In this document: piece after piece, positions 19,698-29,211 of the stretch | Position numbering within the stretch: the stretch's first letter is position 1 | Layout of the letters: every line of letters begins with the position of its first letter | NCBI GenBank assembly: GCA_021299375.1 | Contig: JAJTGR010000075.1 | Span: 1-35,116, forward strand | From: Gemmatimonadota bacterium | GTDB lineage: Bacteria > Gemmatimonadota > Gemmatimonadetes > Gemmatimonadales > Gemmatimonadaceae | Reading direction: 5' to 3' | Length of the DNA: 35,116 bases | The notes under the pieces: model-generated | The model's input: the letters and a program-made list of their open reading frames with translations, nothing else | The model's database searches: none | What the model was told of the DNA's origin: nothing | Position numbers and translations under genes: made by a program

Positions 19698-19703
19698 TAG
19701 CTT
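19698..19703 (+). promoter_or_regulatory. Putative -10 element (TAGCTT) of mtnA, leaderless geometry
   Basis: TAGCTT ends exactly 6 bp before the GTG at 19710, so the expected transcription start is the first base of that codon. No Shine-Dalgarno or -35 box is visible. The GTG at 19704 would touch the box itself. Confidence 0.45.
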
Positions 19704-19709
19704 GTGCTC

Positions 19710-20734
19710 GTGCTGCCGATCCCTGCCGTCGGGTGGTCGCCCGACTCGCGCGCGTTGCGCATTCTCGACCAGCGCCATCTCCCTGCCGAGGAGGTCGTGC
19801 GCGACCTGTGCACCCTGTCGGAGCTCATCGACGCCATCGGGACGCTGGCCGTCCGCGGGGCCCCCGCCATTGGCGTGGCGGCCGCGATCGGCTTGGCCGT
19901 GGCGCTGGATGCCGAGAGCGGCGGCGACGGGGCGCGGGCGCGTGGTCTGCTGTCGGGTTCCGCGGCCCGCCTCGTCGCCACCCGGCCGACGGCCGTGAAC
20001 CTCACCTGGGCGGTGCAACGCATGCAGCGGGTGGCGGAGTGGGCACGCGACACCGAGCTGTTGCCGGCGCTGCGCCGCGAGGCCGAGGCCATCCGCGCCC
20101 AAGACGTGGCCATGTGTGACGCGATCGGGCAGCACGGGCTGGCGATCGTACCAGACGGCGCCCGTGTGCTCACCCACTGCAACGCCGGGGCGCTGGCCAC
20201 GGCCGGCATCGGCACCGCCCTGGCGCCCCTGTACGCGGCCCACGCGCGGGGGCGGGCACTGACCGTCTATGCCGACGAAACCCGTCCGTTGCGTCAGGGC
20301 GCCCGGCTGACGGCGTGGGAGCTGGCCCGGGCCGGCATCAACGTGAGTGTGCTGCCGGACGGCGCGGCGGCCTCGTTGTTGGCGCAGGGGCTGGTGGATC
20401 TGGTCATCGTCGGCGCCGATCGCATCACGGCGAACGGCGACGTGGCCAACAAGATCGGCACATATGGGGTGGCGCTGGCGGCTCAGGTGCACGGCGTGCC
20501 GTTCTACGTCGCGGCGCCGTGGAGCACCGTGGATCCGGCCACGGCTACCGGTACCGATATCGTCATCGAGCACCGCCACAGCGATGAACTCGGCGAGCTG
20601 CCCGCGGGGGTGCCGGCGTGGAACCCGGCGTTCGACGTAACGCCCCGCACGCTGGTGCGGGGGTATCTCACCGATCGCGGGCTCGTCGAGCCGCCCTTCC
20701 TGATCGACCCTGACCCCAGCGGAGCCTTACGCCC

Positions 20735-20738
<4 letters not shown>
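19710..20738 (+). CDS. mtnA: S-methyl-5-thioribose-1-phosphate isomerase
   Basis: A protein of 342 residues (344 if the GTG at 19704 is used). It converts 5-methylthioribose-1-phosphate to the ribulose form in methionine salvage. Family landmarks are 'VRGAPAIGVAA', 'HCNAGALATAG' with the catalytic Cys (157), 'GADRITANGD' with the catalytic Asp (237) and 'NKIGTYGVALAA'. This clearly separates it from the regulatory eIF2B-like relatives. The stop overlaps the glpK start (ATGA). I prefer the GTG at 19710 because a TAGCTT box ends 6 bp before it. No other methionine-salvage gene is in the window. Confidence 0.94.
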
Positions 20739-22219
<1,481 letters not shown>

Positions 22220-22271
22220 TGGGGCCTCGTGCCGCCGGTCCGGCCAATGGCGTCAGGACGCACGTGGCTCG

Positions 22272-22288
22272 CCGAGCGGACCGCTCGG
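22272..22288 (+). terminator. Inverted repeat after glpK
   Basis: CCGAGC and GCTCGG flank a 5-base loop (with further self-complementarity in GGACC). It lies 53 bp past the glpK stop and before the ccmE promoter region. No T-run follows, so it is a weak terminator candidate. Confidence 0.4.
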
Positions 22289-22317
22289 TGATCTGTCGGG
22301 AATGCCCTCCCCGGCGC

Positions 22318-22323
22318 TATCTT
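22318..22323 (+). promoter_or_regulatory. Putative -10 element (TATCTT) of the ccm cluster
   Basis: TATCTT preceded by GCGC, as in the mtnA box, lies 38 bp before the ccmE GTG. A start near 22330 gives a leader of about 32 nt that contains AGGA (22348-22351). Confidence 0.4.
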
Positions 22324-22361
22324 GTTCAGACTTCATCCCGACCTCATAGGACGGCGACCTC

Positions 22362-22820
22362 GTGAAAGCCCGCAACAAGTTCCTCCTTGGTGGTGTGCTG
22401 GTCCTTGGCACGGCCAGCTACCTCATGGCCAGCTCGATCGACGAGACGGCCACCTACTACCTCACGCCGACCGAACTGGCGGCCAAGGTGGCCGACAATC
22501 CGCGCATCGTGAAGAACGGCGTGAAGGTCGGTGCGCGGGTGGTGAGCGGGACCATCGTCCGCGATCCGAGTGGCCGCGAGCTCACGTTCACCATGACGGA
22601 TGGCACCAAGACGTACCCGGTGCACTACCGCGGCGTGGCGCCGGACACGTTCACCGACGGCGTCGACATCGTCGTCGAAGGCCGGCTCGATGCGAACGGC
22701 ACCTTCCAGGCGACGACGCTGCTGGCCAAGTGCGCGTCGCGCTACGAGAACGCCCCCGGGCAGCCCGGGCAGTACCCCGGCGGTGGTGGGCAACACCCCG
22801 CCTCCATCCCCAAGGCGTAA
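22362..22820 (+). CDS. ccmE: Cytochrome c maturation protein CcmE, Cys-x3-Tyr type
   Basis: A 152-residue periplasmic heme chaperone with one N-terminal membrane anchor (about 7-24) and an OB-fold beta barrel ('VVSGTIVRDP', 'FTMTDGTKTYPVHYRGVAPDTF', in part; 'VVVEGRLDANGTFQATTLLAKC'). The classic HxxxY heme-attachment motif is replaced by Cys124-Ala-Ser-Arg-Tyr128. Cys-x3-Tyr CcmE proteins are known from sulfate reducers and archaea and define a variant of System I. The start is GTG at 22362 with AGGA 10 nt upstream. ccmF follows after 56 bp. The Gly/Pro-rich tail past 130 is typical. Confidence 0.93.
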   Translation: MKARNKFLLGGVLVLGTASYLMASSIDETATYYLTPTELAAKVADNPRIVKNGVKVGARVVSGTIVRDPSGRELTFTMTDGTKTYPVHYRGVAPDTFTDGVDIVVEGRLDANGTFQATTLLAKCASRYENAPGQPGQYPGGGGQHPASIPKA

Positions 22821-22876
22821 CCTCAAGGCCGGCCCCGGCATGACCGGCGCCGGCTACCGCGTTCGCGCGAGGCGTC

Positions 22877-24913
22877 ATGATTCTCGTTGGTGAACTGTCG
22901 CTCTGGGTCGCCCTGCTCATGGCGGCCTGGACGACGACCGTGTCGTTCTCCGGCGGCCTGCAGGGCCGCCTCGATCTGGTGAAGAGCGGCGAGCGGGCGA
23001 TGTACGCCACCTTCGGCTTCACTTTGCTGGCCTCCATCGGCCTGTGGGTCGCGCTCTTCACGCACGACTTCTCGCTCAAGTTCGTGGCGTCGTTCACGAG
23101 CGCGAACCTGCCCAAGGCGTACACGTTCACCGCGTTCTGGGCCGGGCAGGCAGGGTCGATGCTCTTCTGGGCGCTGATCCTCACGCTGTACGCGGCCATT
23201 GCCGTGTTCGCGAACCGGCACAGCAACCGGGCCATGATGCCGTATGTCACCGGCACGCTGGGCGTGGTGTCGCTCTTCTTCCTGATGACGATGGCGTTCG
23301 GGGCCAACCCCTACGAGCGTCTCGACTGGGTGCCGCCCGACGGCCGCGGCATGAACCCGCAGCTGCAGAATCCGGGTATGGCGGCGCATCCGCCCATGCT
23401 CTATCTCGGGCTCGTCGCCACCGCCGTGCCGTTTGCCTTCGCCGTCGGGGCGCTCATCACCCGCCAGCTCGACGCGCAGTGGCTGGGCGCTGTGCGCCGG
23501 TGGGCCCTGCTGTCGTGGTTCTTCCTCACCATCGGCATCGTGCTCGGCATGTGGTGGGCCTATGTCGAGCTGGGCTGGGCCGGCTACTGGGCGTGGGACG
23601 CCGTCGAGAATTCCTCGTTCCTGCCGTGGCTCACCATCACGGCCTTCCTGCACAGCATCATGATCCAGGAGAAGCGCGGCATGCTGCGCAAATGGAACGT
23701 GACGCTGGTGGTGCTGTCGTTCCTGCTCACCATTCTCGGCACGTTCATCACGCGCTCCGGCGTGATCGAGAGCGTGCACGCCTTCGCGCAGTCGCCGGTC
23801 GGCAACTGGTTCCTCGGCTTCCTCATCGTGGCCACGGCGCTCACGGCCTACCTTGTGAGCACGCGCCTCAATGACCTGCAGGCCAAGGCCGAGCTGGAGA
23901 GCATGGTCAGCCGCGAGGCGGCGTTCCTGTACAACAACCTGGTGCTCATCGGCATTTGTTTCGCCACGCTCTGGGGCACGCTGTTCCCCATCCTGAGCGA
24001 GTGGGTCAAGGGTGACAAGATCACGGTGGGGCCGCCGTTCTTCAACGCGGTGAACGGCCCGCTCGGCCTGCTGCTGCTGGCGCTCACCGGCATCGGACCG
24101 CTCATCGCCTGGCGCCGCGCCTCGGTGTCCAACCTGCAGCGCCAGTTCACCTGGCCGGTGGCCGCCGGCGGGGCGGTGTTCGGTGGGTTGTTCGCACTCG
24201 GCATGCGCGACGCCTACGCGCTCATCTCGTACCTGCTGGCCGGCTTCGTCTTCGGCACCATCATCCAGGAGTTCGTGAAGGGCATTGGCGCCCGGCGCCG
24301 CATGTACCGCGAAGGGCTGGTGTCGGCGTCGCTGCGCCTCGTGGCCCGCAACCGGCGGCGCTACGGCGGCTACATCGTGCACTTCGGCGTGGTGGTGCTC
24401 TTCTGCGCCTTCGCGGGACTGATGTTCAAGAAGGACATCACGGCCACGCTCAAGACGGGCGAGTCGGTCAAGGCGACAGACGCCTACGGACACGAATGGG
24501 TGTTCACCAGCCAGGGCCTGTCGAGCTTCGAGCAACTCAATCGCAAGGTGCTCGCGGTGACACTCGATGTGACGCGCGACGGCCAGCGCATGGGGCTCCT
24601 GTCCAGCGAGAAGCGCCAGCACGTCAACAGCCAGGGCGAGCCGACGTTCGAGCCGTCCACCGAGGTGGGCATTCTCGAATCGCCGAAGCAGGATGTGTAC
24701 ATGGTCTTCACCGGCGCCATCGACCGGGATACCGCGGCCATTCACATCAACTTCAACCCGCTGGTGTGGTGGGTGTGGTTCGGTGGCATCGTGATGGCGT
24801 TCGGTGGCCTGATCGTGATGTGGCCGCAGGCGCAGCGCGCCGAGCGCGAGAGCGGATACGTGGCCCAGATCCCGATGGGCCGCGAGTCGGCGATGGCGGG
24901 AGCAGGCGCGTGA
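22877..24913 (+). CDS. ccmF: Cytochrome c heme lyase subunit CcmF
   Basis: A 678-residue multi-spanning membrane protein of the heme-handling family that, with CcmH, ligates heme to apocytochrome c. The tryptophan-rich WWD motif is visible as 'WGWAGYWAWDAVENSSFLPW'-like sequence at about 230-250, and 'MAAHPPMLYLG' (about 170), 'TRSGVIESVHAFAQSP' (about 290-305) are CcmF hallmarks. About 13-15 membrane spans are seen, with a periplasmic domain (about 520-620) before the last span. ATG 22877 has GAGG 6-8 nt upstream. Its TGA overlaps the ccmH GTG (GTGA). It is complete and of normal length. Confidence 0.97.
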   Translation: MILVGELSLWVALLMAAWTTTVSFSGGLQGRLDLVKSGERAMYATFGFTLLASIGLWVALFTHDFSLKFVASFTSANLPKAYTFTAFWAGQAGSMLFWALILTLYAAIAVFANRHSNRAMMPYVTGTLGVVSLFFLMTMAFGANPYERLDWVPPDGRGMNPQLQNPGMAAHPPMLYLGLVATAVPFAFAVGALITRQLDAQWLGAVRRWALLSWFFLTIGIVLGMWWAYVELGWAGYWAWDAVENSSFLPWLTITAFLHSIMIQEKRGMLRKWNVTLVVLSFLLTILGTFITRSGVIESVHAFAQSPVGNWFLGFLIVATALTAYLVSTRLNDLQAKAELESMVSREAAFLYNNLVLIGICFATLWGTLFPILSEWVKGDKITVGPPFFNAVNGPLGLLLLALTGIGPLIAWRRASVSNLQRQFTWPVAAGGAVFGGLFALGMRDAYALISYLLAGFVFGTIIQEFVKGIGARRRMYREGLVSASLRLVARNRRRYGGYIVHFGVVVLFCAFAGLMFKKDITATLKTGESVKATDAYGHEWVFTSQGLSSFEQLNRKVLAVTLDVTRDGQRMGLLSSEKRQHVNSQGEPTFEPSTEVGILESPKQDVYMVFTGAIDRDTAAIHINFNPLVWWVWFGGIVMAFGGLIVMWPQAQRAERESGYVAQIPMGRESAMAGAGA

Positions 24914-25575
24914 GCGCTTCCGGCAATCCGCTGGTGTCATGGGTGGCACAGTCGCGCCGGGCGTTTCTCGTGCGGGCGACGGCCGTGGGAGCCGGATTGA
25001 CGGCGGTGACGCGCCGCGCCGCGGCGCAGGGCGGGGCGGCACAGCCGCCGCAGCCCACCCAGTCGGTGGCGGGCGGCGTCGAAATGACCTCCGATTCCTA
25101 CAAGCCGGTGTTCCGGCCTGCGAAGCCGGACGCCAAGCCGACCATGGACGCCAAGCAGGTGGAGGCGTTCGAGCGCCAGCTGGCGTGTCCGTGTCCGTGT
25201 ACGCTTGATATCTACACCTGCCGCACGACCGACTTCACCTGCGGCATCTCGCCGGCGGTGCACGGTGACATCCAGCGGCTTGTCGACGGTGGCTACAGCG
25301 CCGACGAGATCATGGCCGCCATGACGGGCACGTATGGGGATTTCATCCTCATGACGCCGCGCAAGCAGGGCTTCAACCTGCTGGCATGGTTCGCGCCGTT
25401 CGCGGCGCTCGCCCTGGGCGCGGTCGGCATCGGTGCGCTGCTGCGTAGCTGGCGCGTCAACGCCAAGGAGGCGGCCGCCCGCGCTGAACGACAGGCGATC
25501 GCGACGAGCGCCGGGGTCGACGCGACGCCCGAGGAGCTCGCGCGCCTCGAGGCGGCGTTGAGGCAGGAGCGCTGA
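24910..25575 (+). CDS. ccmH: CcmH/CcdL-like cytochrome c maturation protein with twin-arginine signal
   Basis: This 221-residue protein starts at GTG 24910, overlapping the ccmF TGA. The N-terminus has a twin-arginine motif 'SRRAFL' (15-20) followed by a hydrophobic stretch ending in 'RRAAAQG', unlike the usual Sec signal of CcmH. The thiol region reads 'LACPCPC' (Cys93, Cys95, Cys97) with further Cys104 and Cys111, where canonical CcmH has LRCxxCQ. 'GDIQRLVDGGYSADEIMAAMTGTYGDFILMTP' (in part) and a C-terminal membrane span ('LLAWFAPFAALALGAVGIGALL') fit CcmH. It should reduce or present apocytochrome thiols. The extra cysteines suggest altered thiol chemistry or metal binding, which is inference. 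Confidence 0.85.
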   Translation: MSASGNPLVSWVAQSRRAFLVRATAVGAGLTAVTRRAAAQGGAAQPPQPTQSVAGGVEMTSDSYKPVFRPAKPDAKPTMDAKQVEAFERQLACPCPCTLDIYTCRTTDFTCGISPAVHGDIQRLVDGGYSADEIMAAMTGTYGDFILMTPRKQGFNLLAWFAPFAALALGAVGIGALLRSWRVNAKEAAARAERQAIATSAGVDATPEELARLEAALRQER

Positions 25576-26135
25576 TGGCCCTGCCCGATGGCGCCATCCC
25601 GCTGCTCGTCGGCACCGCGCTCGCCCTCGGGGCGCTGACCGTTGTCCTGGCACCGTTGATCAGCAGCGTCGACGGCACCGACACGACGGAGCGCCCGCGG
25701 CGGCGTTCGGCCACCGAAGAGGATGACCGCCCCGCCACCGCCGTCGATGCCCTGCGCGAGATCGAGTTCGACCGGGAAACCGGCAAGCTCAGTGATGCCG
25801 ACTATGCCGACCTCAAGGCGCGCTACACCCAGGCTGCGCTGGCGGAGCTGCGGGCGTCGGACGCGCCGTCCAGGGCGGCCAGCGACGCCGTGGCCGGTGT
25901 CGCGACCGCGAGCGTCGGCGCAGCCACCCTCGATCCGGTCGAAGCGGCGATCGCCCGGGCACGCGACAACCAGAAGGCCTGTGGCGTGTGCGGGCCGCGC
26001 CCGGAACCCGATGCCACCTACTGCTCGAGCTGCGGCCGCTACTTGCCCGGCCTGTGTGCCTCGTGCGGCACGAGCATCGAGCTGGTGGGGTCGCGCTTCT
26101 GCAGTGGCTGCGGGGAGCAGCTCGCGGCGGCGTGA
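25575..26135 (+). CDS. CcmI-like membrane protein with double zinc ribbon
   Basis: A 186-residue protein whose ATG overlaps the ccmH stop (TGATG). It has one membrane span (about 7-29), then 'ALREIEFDRETGKLSDADYADLKARY' (by position 59-84), the pattern of the CcmI N-terminal region, and ends in four CxxC pairs (Cys136/139, 150/153, 161/164, 176/179), a double zinc ribbon. CcmI normally continues with TPR repeats that bind apocytochrome; here the zinc ribbon replaces them. With span topology unclear, the ribbon could face either side. The last 97 bp overlap the end of the convergent acetyltransferase-like gene. Confidence 0.78.
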   Translation: MALPDGAIPLLVGTALALGALTVVLAPLISSVDGTDTTERPRRRSATEEDDRPATAVDALREIEFDRETGKLSDADYADLKARYTQAALAELRASDAPSRAASDAVAGVATASVGAATLDPVEAAIARARDNQKACGVCGPRPEPDATYCSSCGRYLPGLCASCGTSIELVGSRFCSGCGEQLAAA

Positions 26136-26773
26136 CCGCGCGCGGCGTCGGGGGGCGACAGCCGACGGCGCTGCAGCGCCGATTCCGTCGGGAGGTCGGT
26201 GAGTTCGTAGAGATCATAGCCGTCGGCGCGTTCGGCGCCTGCACCGATCAGCCGGCCCCCTGAGCGTTCGGCAAGGCGGCGCCCCGCCGGAGTGGCGGCG
26301 CACAGCAGCATGACGACCGTGAGGCCGCGCGCGCGCCACTGCGACAGCAGGCGCCGGCGGCAGGCCCGCAGGGCCATCGCTGCCCGGCGGCCGAGGGGTG
26401 TGCCGGGCGCCTCGACGCACATGCCGGCCAGATACATCGTGACCGTGCTGCCCGGCGGAAGCGATTTCACCTCGGCATCACCCAGGACCGCGCGCTCGTC
26501 GAACGACGCCTCGCTGATCGTACCGGCGCGCAGCTGCGCGGCCGTGGCGGGTGCCAGCATCATCTGGTCGGCGTACCCGAGGAAACGACCCGTGGCCCGC
26601 TCTTCTGCCACGAACAGGATGTCGCGGCAGCGCGCGGCCCAGTGTTCGAAGACGGCCTCGTCGAAATTGGGACCGAAGTACCGTTGGCCAAGGGCCTCCG
26701 CCGCCGCATGCGCGGCCCGGTCGGTCCAGGGCGCGGTGCGCGCCCGGACGGCGCCGGCCGTGCGGTGAATCAC
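26039..26773 (-). CDS. GNAT-like acyltransferase, coupled to mutY
   Basis: From GTG 26773 the product is 244 residues. 'DILFVAEERATGRFLGYADQMML', 'TVTMYLAGMCVEAPGTPLGRRAAMALRACRRRL' (in part) and 'GLTVVMLLCAATPAGRRLAERSGGRLIG' follow the beta-strand/acetyl-CoA loop order of GNAT proteins, although the pyrophosphate loop is not the standard QxxGxG/A. The substrate is unknown. The GTG overlaps the mutY TGA (GTGA), which is the junction type used elsewhere here; ATG 26854 inside mutY is an alternative. The last about 30 codons run antisense to the zinc ribbon of the convergent gene; the real fold probably ends near 'DLYELTDLP'. Confidence 0.6.
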   Translation of the reverse strand: MIHRTAGAVRARTAPWTDRAAHAAAEALGQRYFGPNFDEAVFEHWAARCRDILFVAEERATGRFLGYADQMMLAPATAAQLRAGTISEASFDERAVLGDAEVKSLPPGSTVTMYLAGMCVEAPGTPLGRRAAMALRACRRRLLSQWRARGLTVVMLLCAATPAGRRLAERSGGRLIGAGAERADGYDLYELTDLPTESALQRRRLSPPDAARGHAAASCSPQPLQKRDPTSSMLVPHEAHRPGK

Positions 26774-27474
26774 GAATGCGCAGCGAAGCGCGTGACGCTC
26801 GCGCAGCCACGTTGTACCGGGCACGCGCCACACTTCGGCGCCCGCGCCGTGCATACCAGCGCGCCCAACTCCATGAGCGCCTGGTTGTGCGTCCAGGTGT
26901 GCCTGCCGGTGCGCGGCAGCAGCTGCTCGGCGATCTGCCAGAGGCGTTTGAGTCCCGCCCCGCTCTTGGGGTTCAGCTCGGGGGCAAACACGCGGTGCAG
27001 CACGCGCGCAACGTTCGTGTCCACCAGCGCGGCGCGCTTCTCGTAGGCAAATGAGGCCACGGCGCCGGCCGTGTACGCCCCCACGCCCGGCAGTTCGCGC
27101 AGCGTCGCGGGCTCGCTCGGGATCACGCCATCGCGCTCAGTGGTCACGTGAATGGCGAGCTTGTGCAGGTTGCGGGCGCGGGCGTAGTAGCCGAGCCCTT
27201 CCCACGCCTCCATGACGCGCTGCGGACGGGCCTTGGCCAGCGTGGGCAGGTCGGGGAAGCGCTCGAGGAAGCGCCGGTAGAAGTCGAGCACCCGCGACAC
27301 CTGCGTCTGCTGCAGCATCAGCTCGGAAATGAGGATGCGATACGGGTCGCGGGTCTTCCGCCATGGCAGGTCGCGCGAGTGGGCGCGAAACCAGCGATGC
27401 AGACGACGGCGAAAGATCGTGGCCGCCTCGGGGGCGACCACGCGTTCGACGGGGGATTTCGTCCGGCGCGGCAT
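26770..27474 (-). CDS. mutY: A/G-specific adenine glycosylase MutY, short form
   Basis: A 234-residue HhH-GPD base-excision glycosylase. Catalytic Glu51 ('SELMLQQTQV') and Asp152 ('ALVDTNVARVL') are present, with the helix-hairpin-helix 'LRELPGVGAYTAGAVASFA' and an iron-sulfur loop of Cys208, Cys215, Cys218 and Cys224. The NUDIX-like C-terminal domain that recognises 8-oxoguanine in typical 350-residue MutY is missing. It may remove A opposite 8-oxoG, or act on T-containing mispairs like the related Mig enzymes. The ATG at 27474 is 10 bp downstream of a TAGCTT box; no Shine-Dalgarno is seen. The next gene overlaps its stop. Confidence 0.93.
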   Translation of the reverse strand: MPRRTKSPVERVVAPEAATIFRRRLHRWFRAHSRDLPWRKTRDPYRILISELMLQQTQVSRVLDFYRRFLERFPDLPTLAKARPQRVMEAWEGLGYYARARNLHKLAIHVTTERDGVIPSEPATLRELPGVGAYTAGAVASFAYEKRAALVDTNVARVLHRVFAPELNPKSGAGLKRLWQIAEQLLPRTGRHTWTHNQALMELGALVCTARAPKCGACPVQRGCASVTRFAAHS

Positions 27475-27484
27475 ATCGCGGCGC

Positions 27485-27490
27485 AAGCTA
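27485..27490 (-). promoter_or_regulatory. Putative -10 element (TAGCTT) of mutY
   Basis: On the minus strand TAGCTT ends 10 bp before the mutY ATG, predicting a leader of only about 3 nt. The -35 region is occupied by the GC-rich inverted repeat 27493-27509 instead of a TTGnnn box. Confidence 0.45.
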
Positions 27491-27492
27491 AC

Positions 27493-27509
27493 GGCCGGGG
27501 CACCCGGCC
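27493..27509 (-). terminator. GC-rich hairpin after the ABC permease gene
   Basis: GGCCGG and CCGGCC are separated by a 5-base loop, 16-32 bp past the permease stop (27525). The next bases on the minus strand include TTAGCTT but no T-run. It may end the ABC operon transcript and separates it from mutY. Confidence 0.45.
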
Positions 27510-27524
27510 CCACAGCCCCGCCGC

Positions 27525-29210
27525 TTACGCCCGTTCGAGGCGCTCCAGCCGCCGCCGCGCGAGTACCAGCGGCACCACGGTCGCGGCCGTGCAGACCGAG
27601 GCCGCGACGGCAAACGGCCAGATCATGTCCACCGGGTCTCGCGCCCAGCCGAAGTGGCCTGCCACGATCCACCGTGCCGCCGGACGACCCGCCAGGTAGG
27701 CCACCACCCCGATGAGTCCCACCGCCGTCATCATGAACATCAGCCCGCCGAACGACGTCGGGATCTGCGCCGCATTCTCCGTGTCGAAACGCGGATAGAA
27801 GGCGCCGTAGCCAAGGGCGAGCGCCGTGAGCGGAAAGACCAGCGCCGTAATGGCCGCCAGCGACACGACGTGGACGAACGGCACCACGCCCAGCAGAAGG
27901 TTGGTGCACCCGACCAGCACCAGGGCCAGCGCGAGCAGCGGCACCGCGCCCACCCAGAACTTGGCCCAGAGCAGCTCCCGCATGGGCAACGGACTCGAAC
28001 GCAGCAGCCAGAGCGCACGGCCTTCGAGGCTCACGCTGGGGAACACGAAGCGGGCGGCAATGGAGGCCAGCACGAAGCCGGCCAGCGCGAGGTTCAGGAA
28101 GGGAATGACGTTGCGCAGCAGCGTGGTCACGCCCTCGCCGTTGAGCGGCAGGTAGCGCACGTTGGCCACGTAGACCACCAGCAGGACGCCGATCAGCACC
28201 AGCTGGGACCATTGGGTGCTGTCGCGCACGAACACCCGCAGCTCCTTGAGCACGAGTTCGCGGCGCAACGGGCCGAGCACACCCAGCGCACGGTCGAACC
28301 AGCTCCGCACCGGACGCGTCGTCGGGCGCTGATTGGCTCCCTCCTGCGCCATGCTGAAGGCGCGGCGCCAACCGCGTGCGTACAGCACGTGGCCAACGCC
28401 GACCAGTGCCGCGGCGAGGGCCCAGAGCTTGAGCAACGGCTGCCACGCGGCCTTGCCTCGCAAGTAGTTCACGACGGCCTCGCTCACCCACTCGCTCGGC
28501 ATCCACGGCGATGACGGGGTGTCGAGCGCAGCCACGAACTGCATGAAATTGGCGAAGCCTTCCGGCCGCGCGAGCTGCTCCGGCCGGGCGGCCCGGAACA
28601 GCAGCACCAGCCCAGCCACCGCCAGCGCCGTGATCACGCTGAGCAGGTCTCTGGTGCGCCGCGCCGGAAAGACGTTCACGAGCAGCAGGGTGCACACGGA
28701 GCCCAACGCGGACGGGATCACGAGGAACGGCAGGAAGACGACGACGGCAAAGGGCGCGAAGTCCAGGCCGCCCCGATAGGCAACCCCGTACGCCGCCACG
28801 ATTGGCACCAGCAGCAGCGCCACCATCCAGCTCGAGTGAAGCGCGGTTTCCGCCAGCCGCGCCCGGTAGAGCGCGCCGCTGTCCACCGGTGCCGCGGCGA
28901 GCTGGTCGAGATCGCGGGCGAGGAAGAAGTTCGAGAGTGCCGCGATCGTGTTGGACAGCAGCAGGATCGATGCGAACGACAGCAGGATCATGGCCAGCAG
29001 CTTGGCCGCCAGAAGGGTGCCGATGTCCTCGGCGCTACGGAAGTAGCGAAGCAGCCGCAGCGCGACGGCGAAGGCCGCCCCCCAGAAGCCCATGGCCAGC
29101 AGGCTCACGAGGAGTGCCCGCCGCAGGTCGCCCCGCTGATGTCGCGCCATCCGGTGCCGCGCCATCTGCCACTTGGGGCGCAGCAAGGCCACGGCGCTCA
29201 CCGCCACCAT
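27525..29210 (-). CDS. ABC exporter permease (ABC_tran_2-like)
   Basis: A 561-residue membrane protein with about 12-14 spans in two halves separated by a long loop (about 270-330). 'SNFFLARDLDQLAAAPV' is the hallmark of the putative bacterial ABC exporter family (Pfam ABC_tran_2), and 'ALWLLRSSPLPMRELLWAKF' is its repeated counterpart. It should form the transmembrane part of an exporter with the upstream ATPase. The ATG at 29210 is one base after the ATPase TGA (TGAGATG); an ATG at 29219 overlapping the ATPase is possible. The substrate is unknown; such pairs are not CcmB or CcmC. Confidence 0.85.
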   Translation of the reverse strand: MVAVSAVALLRPKWQMARHRMARHQRGDLRRALLVSLLAMGFWGAAFAVALRLLRYFRSAEDIGTLLAAKLLAMILLSFASILLLSNTIAALSNFFLARDLDQLAAAPVDSGALYRARLAETALHSSWMVALLLVPIVAAYGVAYRGGLDFAPFAVVVFLPFLVIPSALGSVCTLLLVNVFPARRTRDLLSVITALAVAGLVLLFRAARPEQLARPEGFANFMQFVAALDTPSSPWMPSEWVSEAVVNYLRGKAAWQPLLKLWALAAALVGVGHVLYARGWRRAFSMAQEGANQRPTTRPVRSWFDRALGVLGPLRRELVLKELRVFVRDSTQWSQLVLIGVLLVVYVANVRYLPLNGEGVTTLLRNVIPFLNLALAGFVLASIAARFVFPSVSLEGRALWLLRSSPLPMRELLWAKFWVGAVPLLALALVLVGCTNLLLGVVPFVHVVSLAAITALVFPLTALALGYGAFYPRFDTENAAQIPTSFGGLMFMMTAVGLIGVVAYLAGRPAARWIVAGHFGWARDPVDMIWPFAVAASVCTAATVVPLVLARRRLERLERA

Positions 29211-29211
29211 C

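Noticed and set aside
22823-25042. 739-codon minus-strand frame opposite ccmF and ccmH
   Set aside because: Composition is shadow-like (Arg, His, Gly, Glu) and it opposes well-supported genes.
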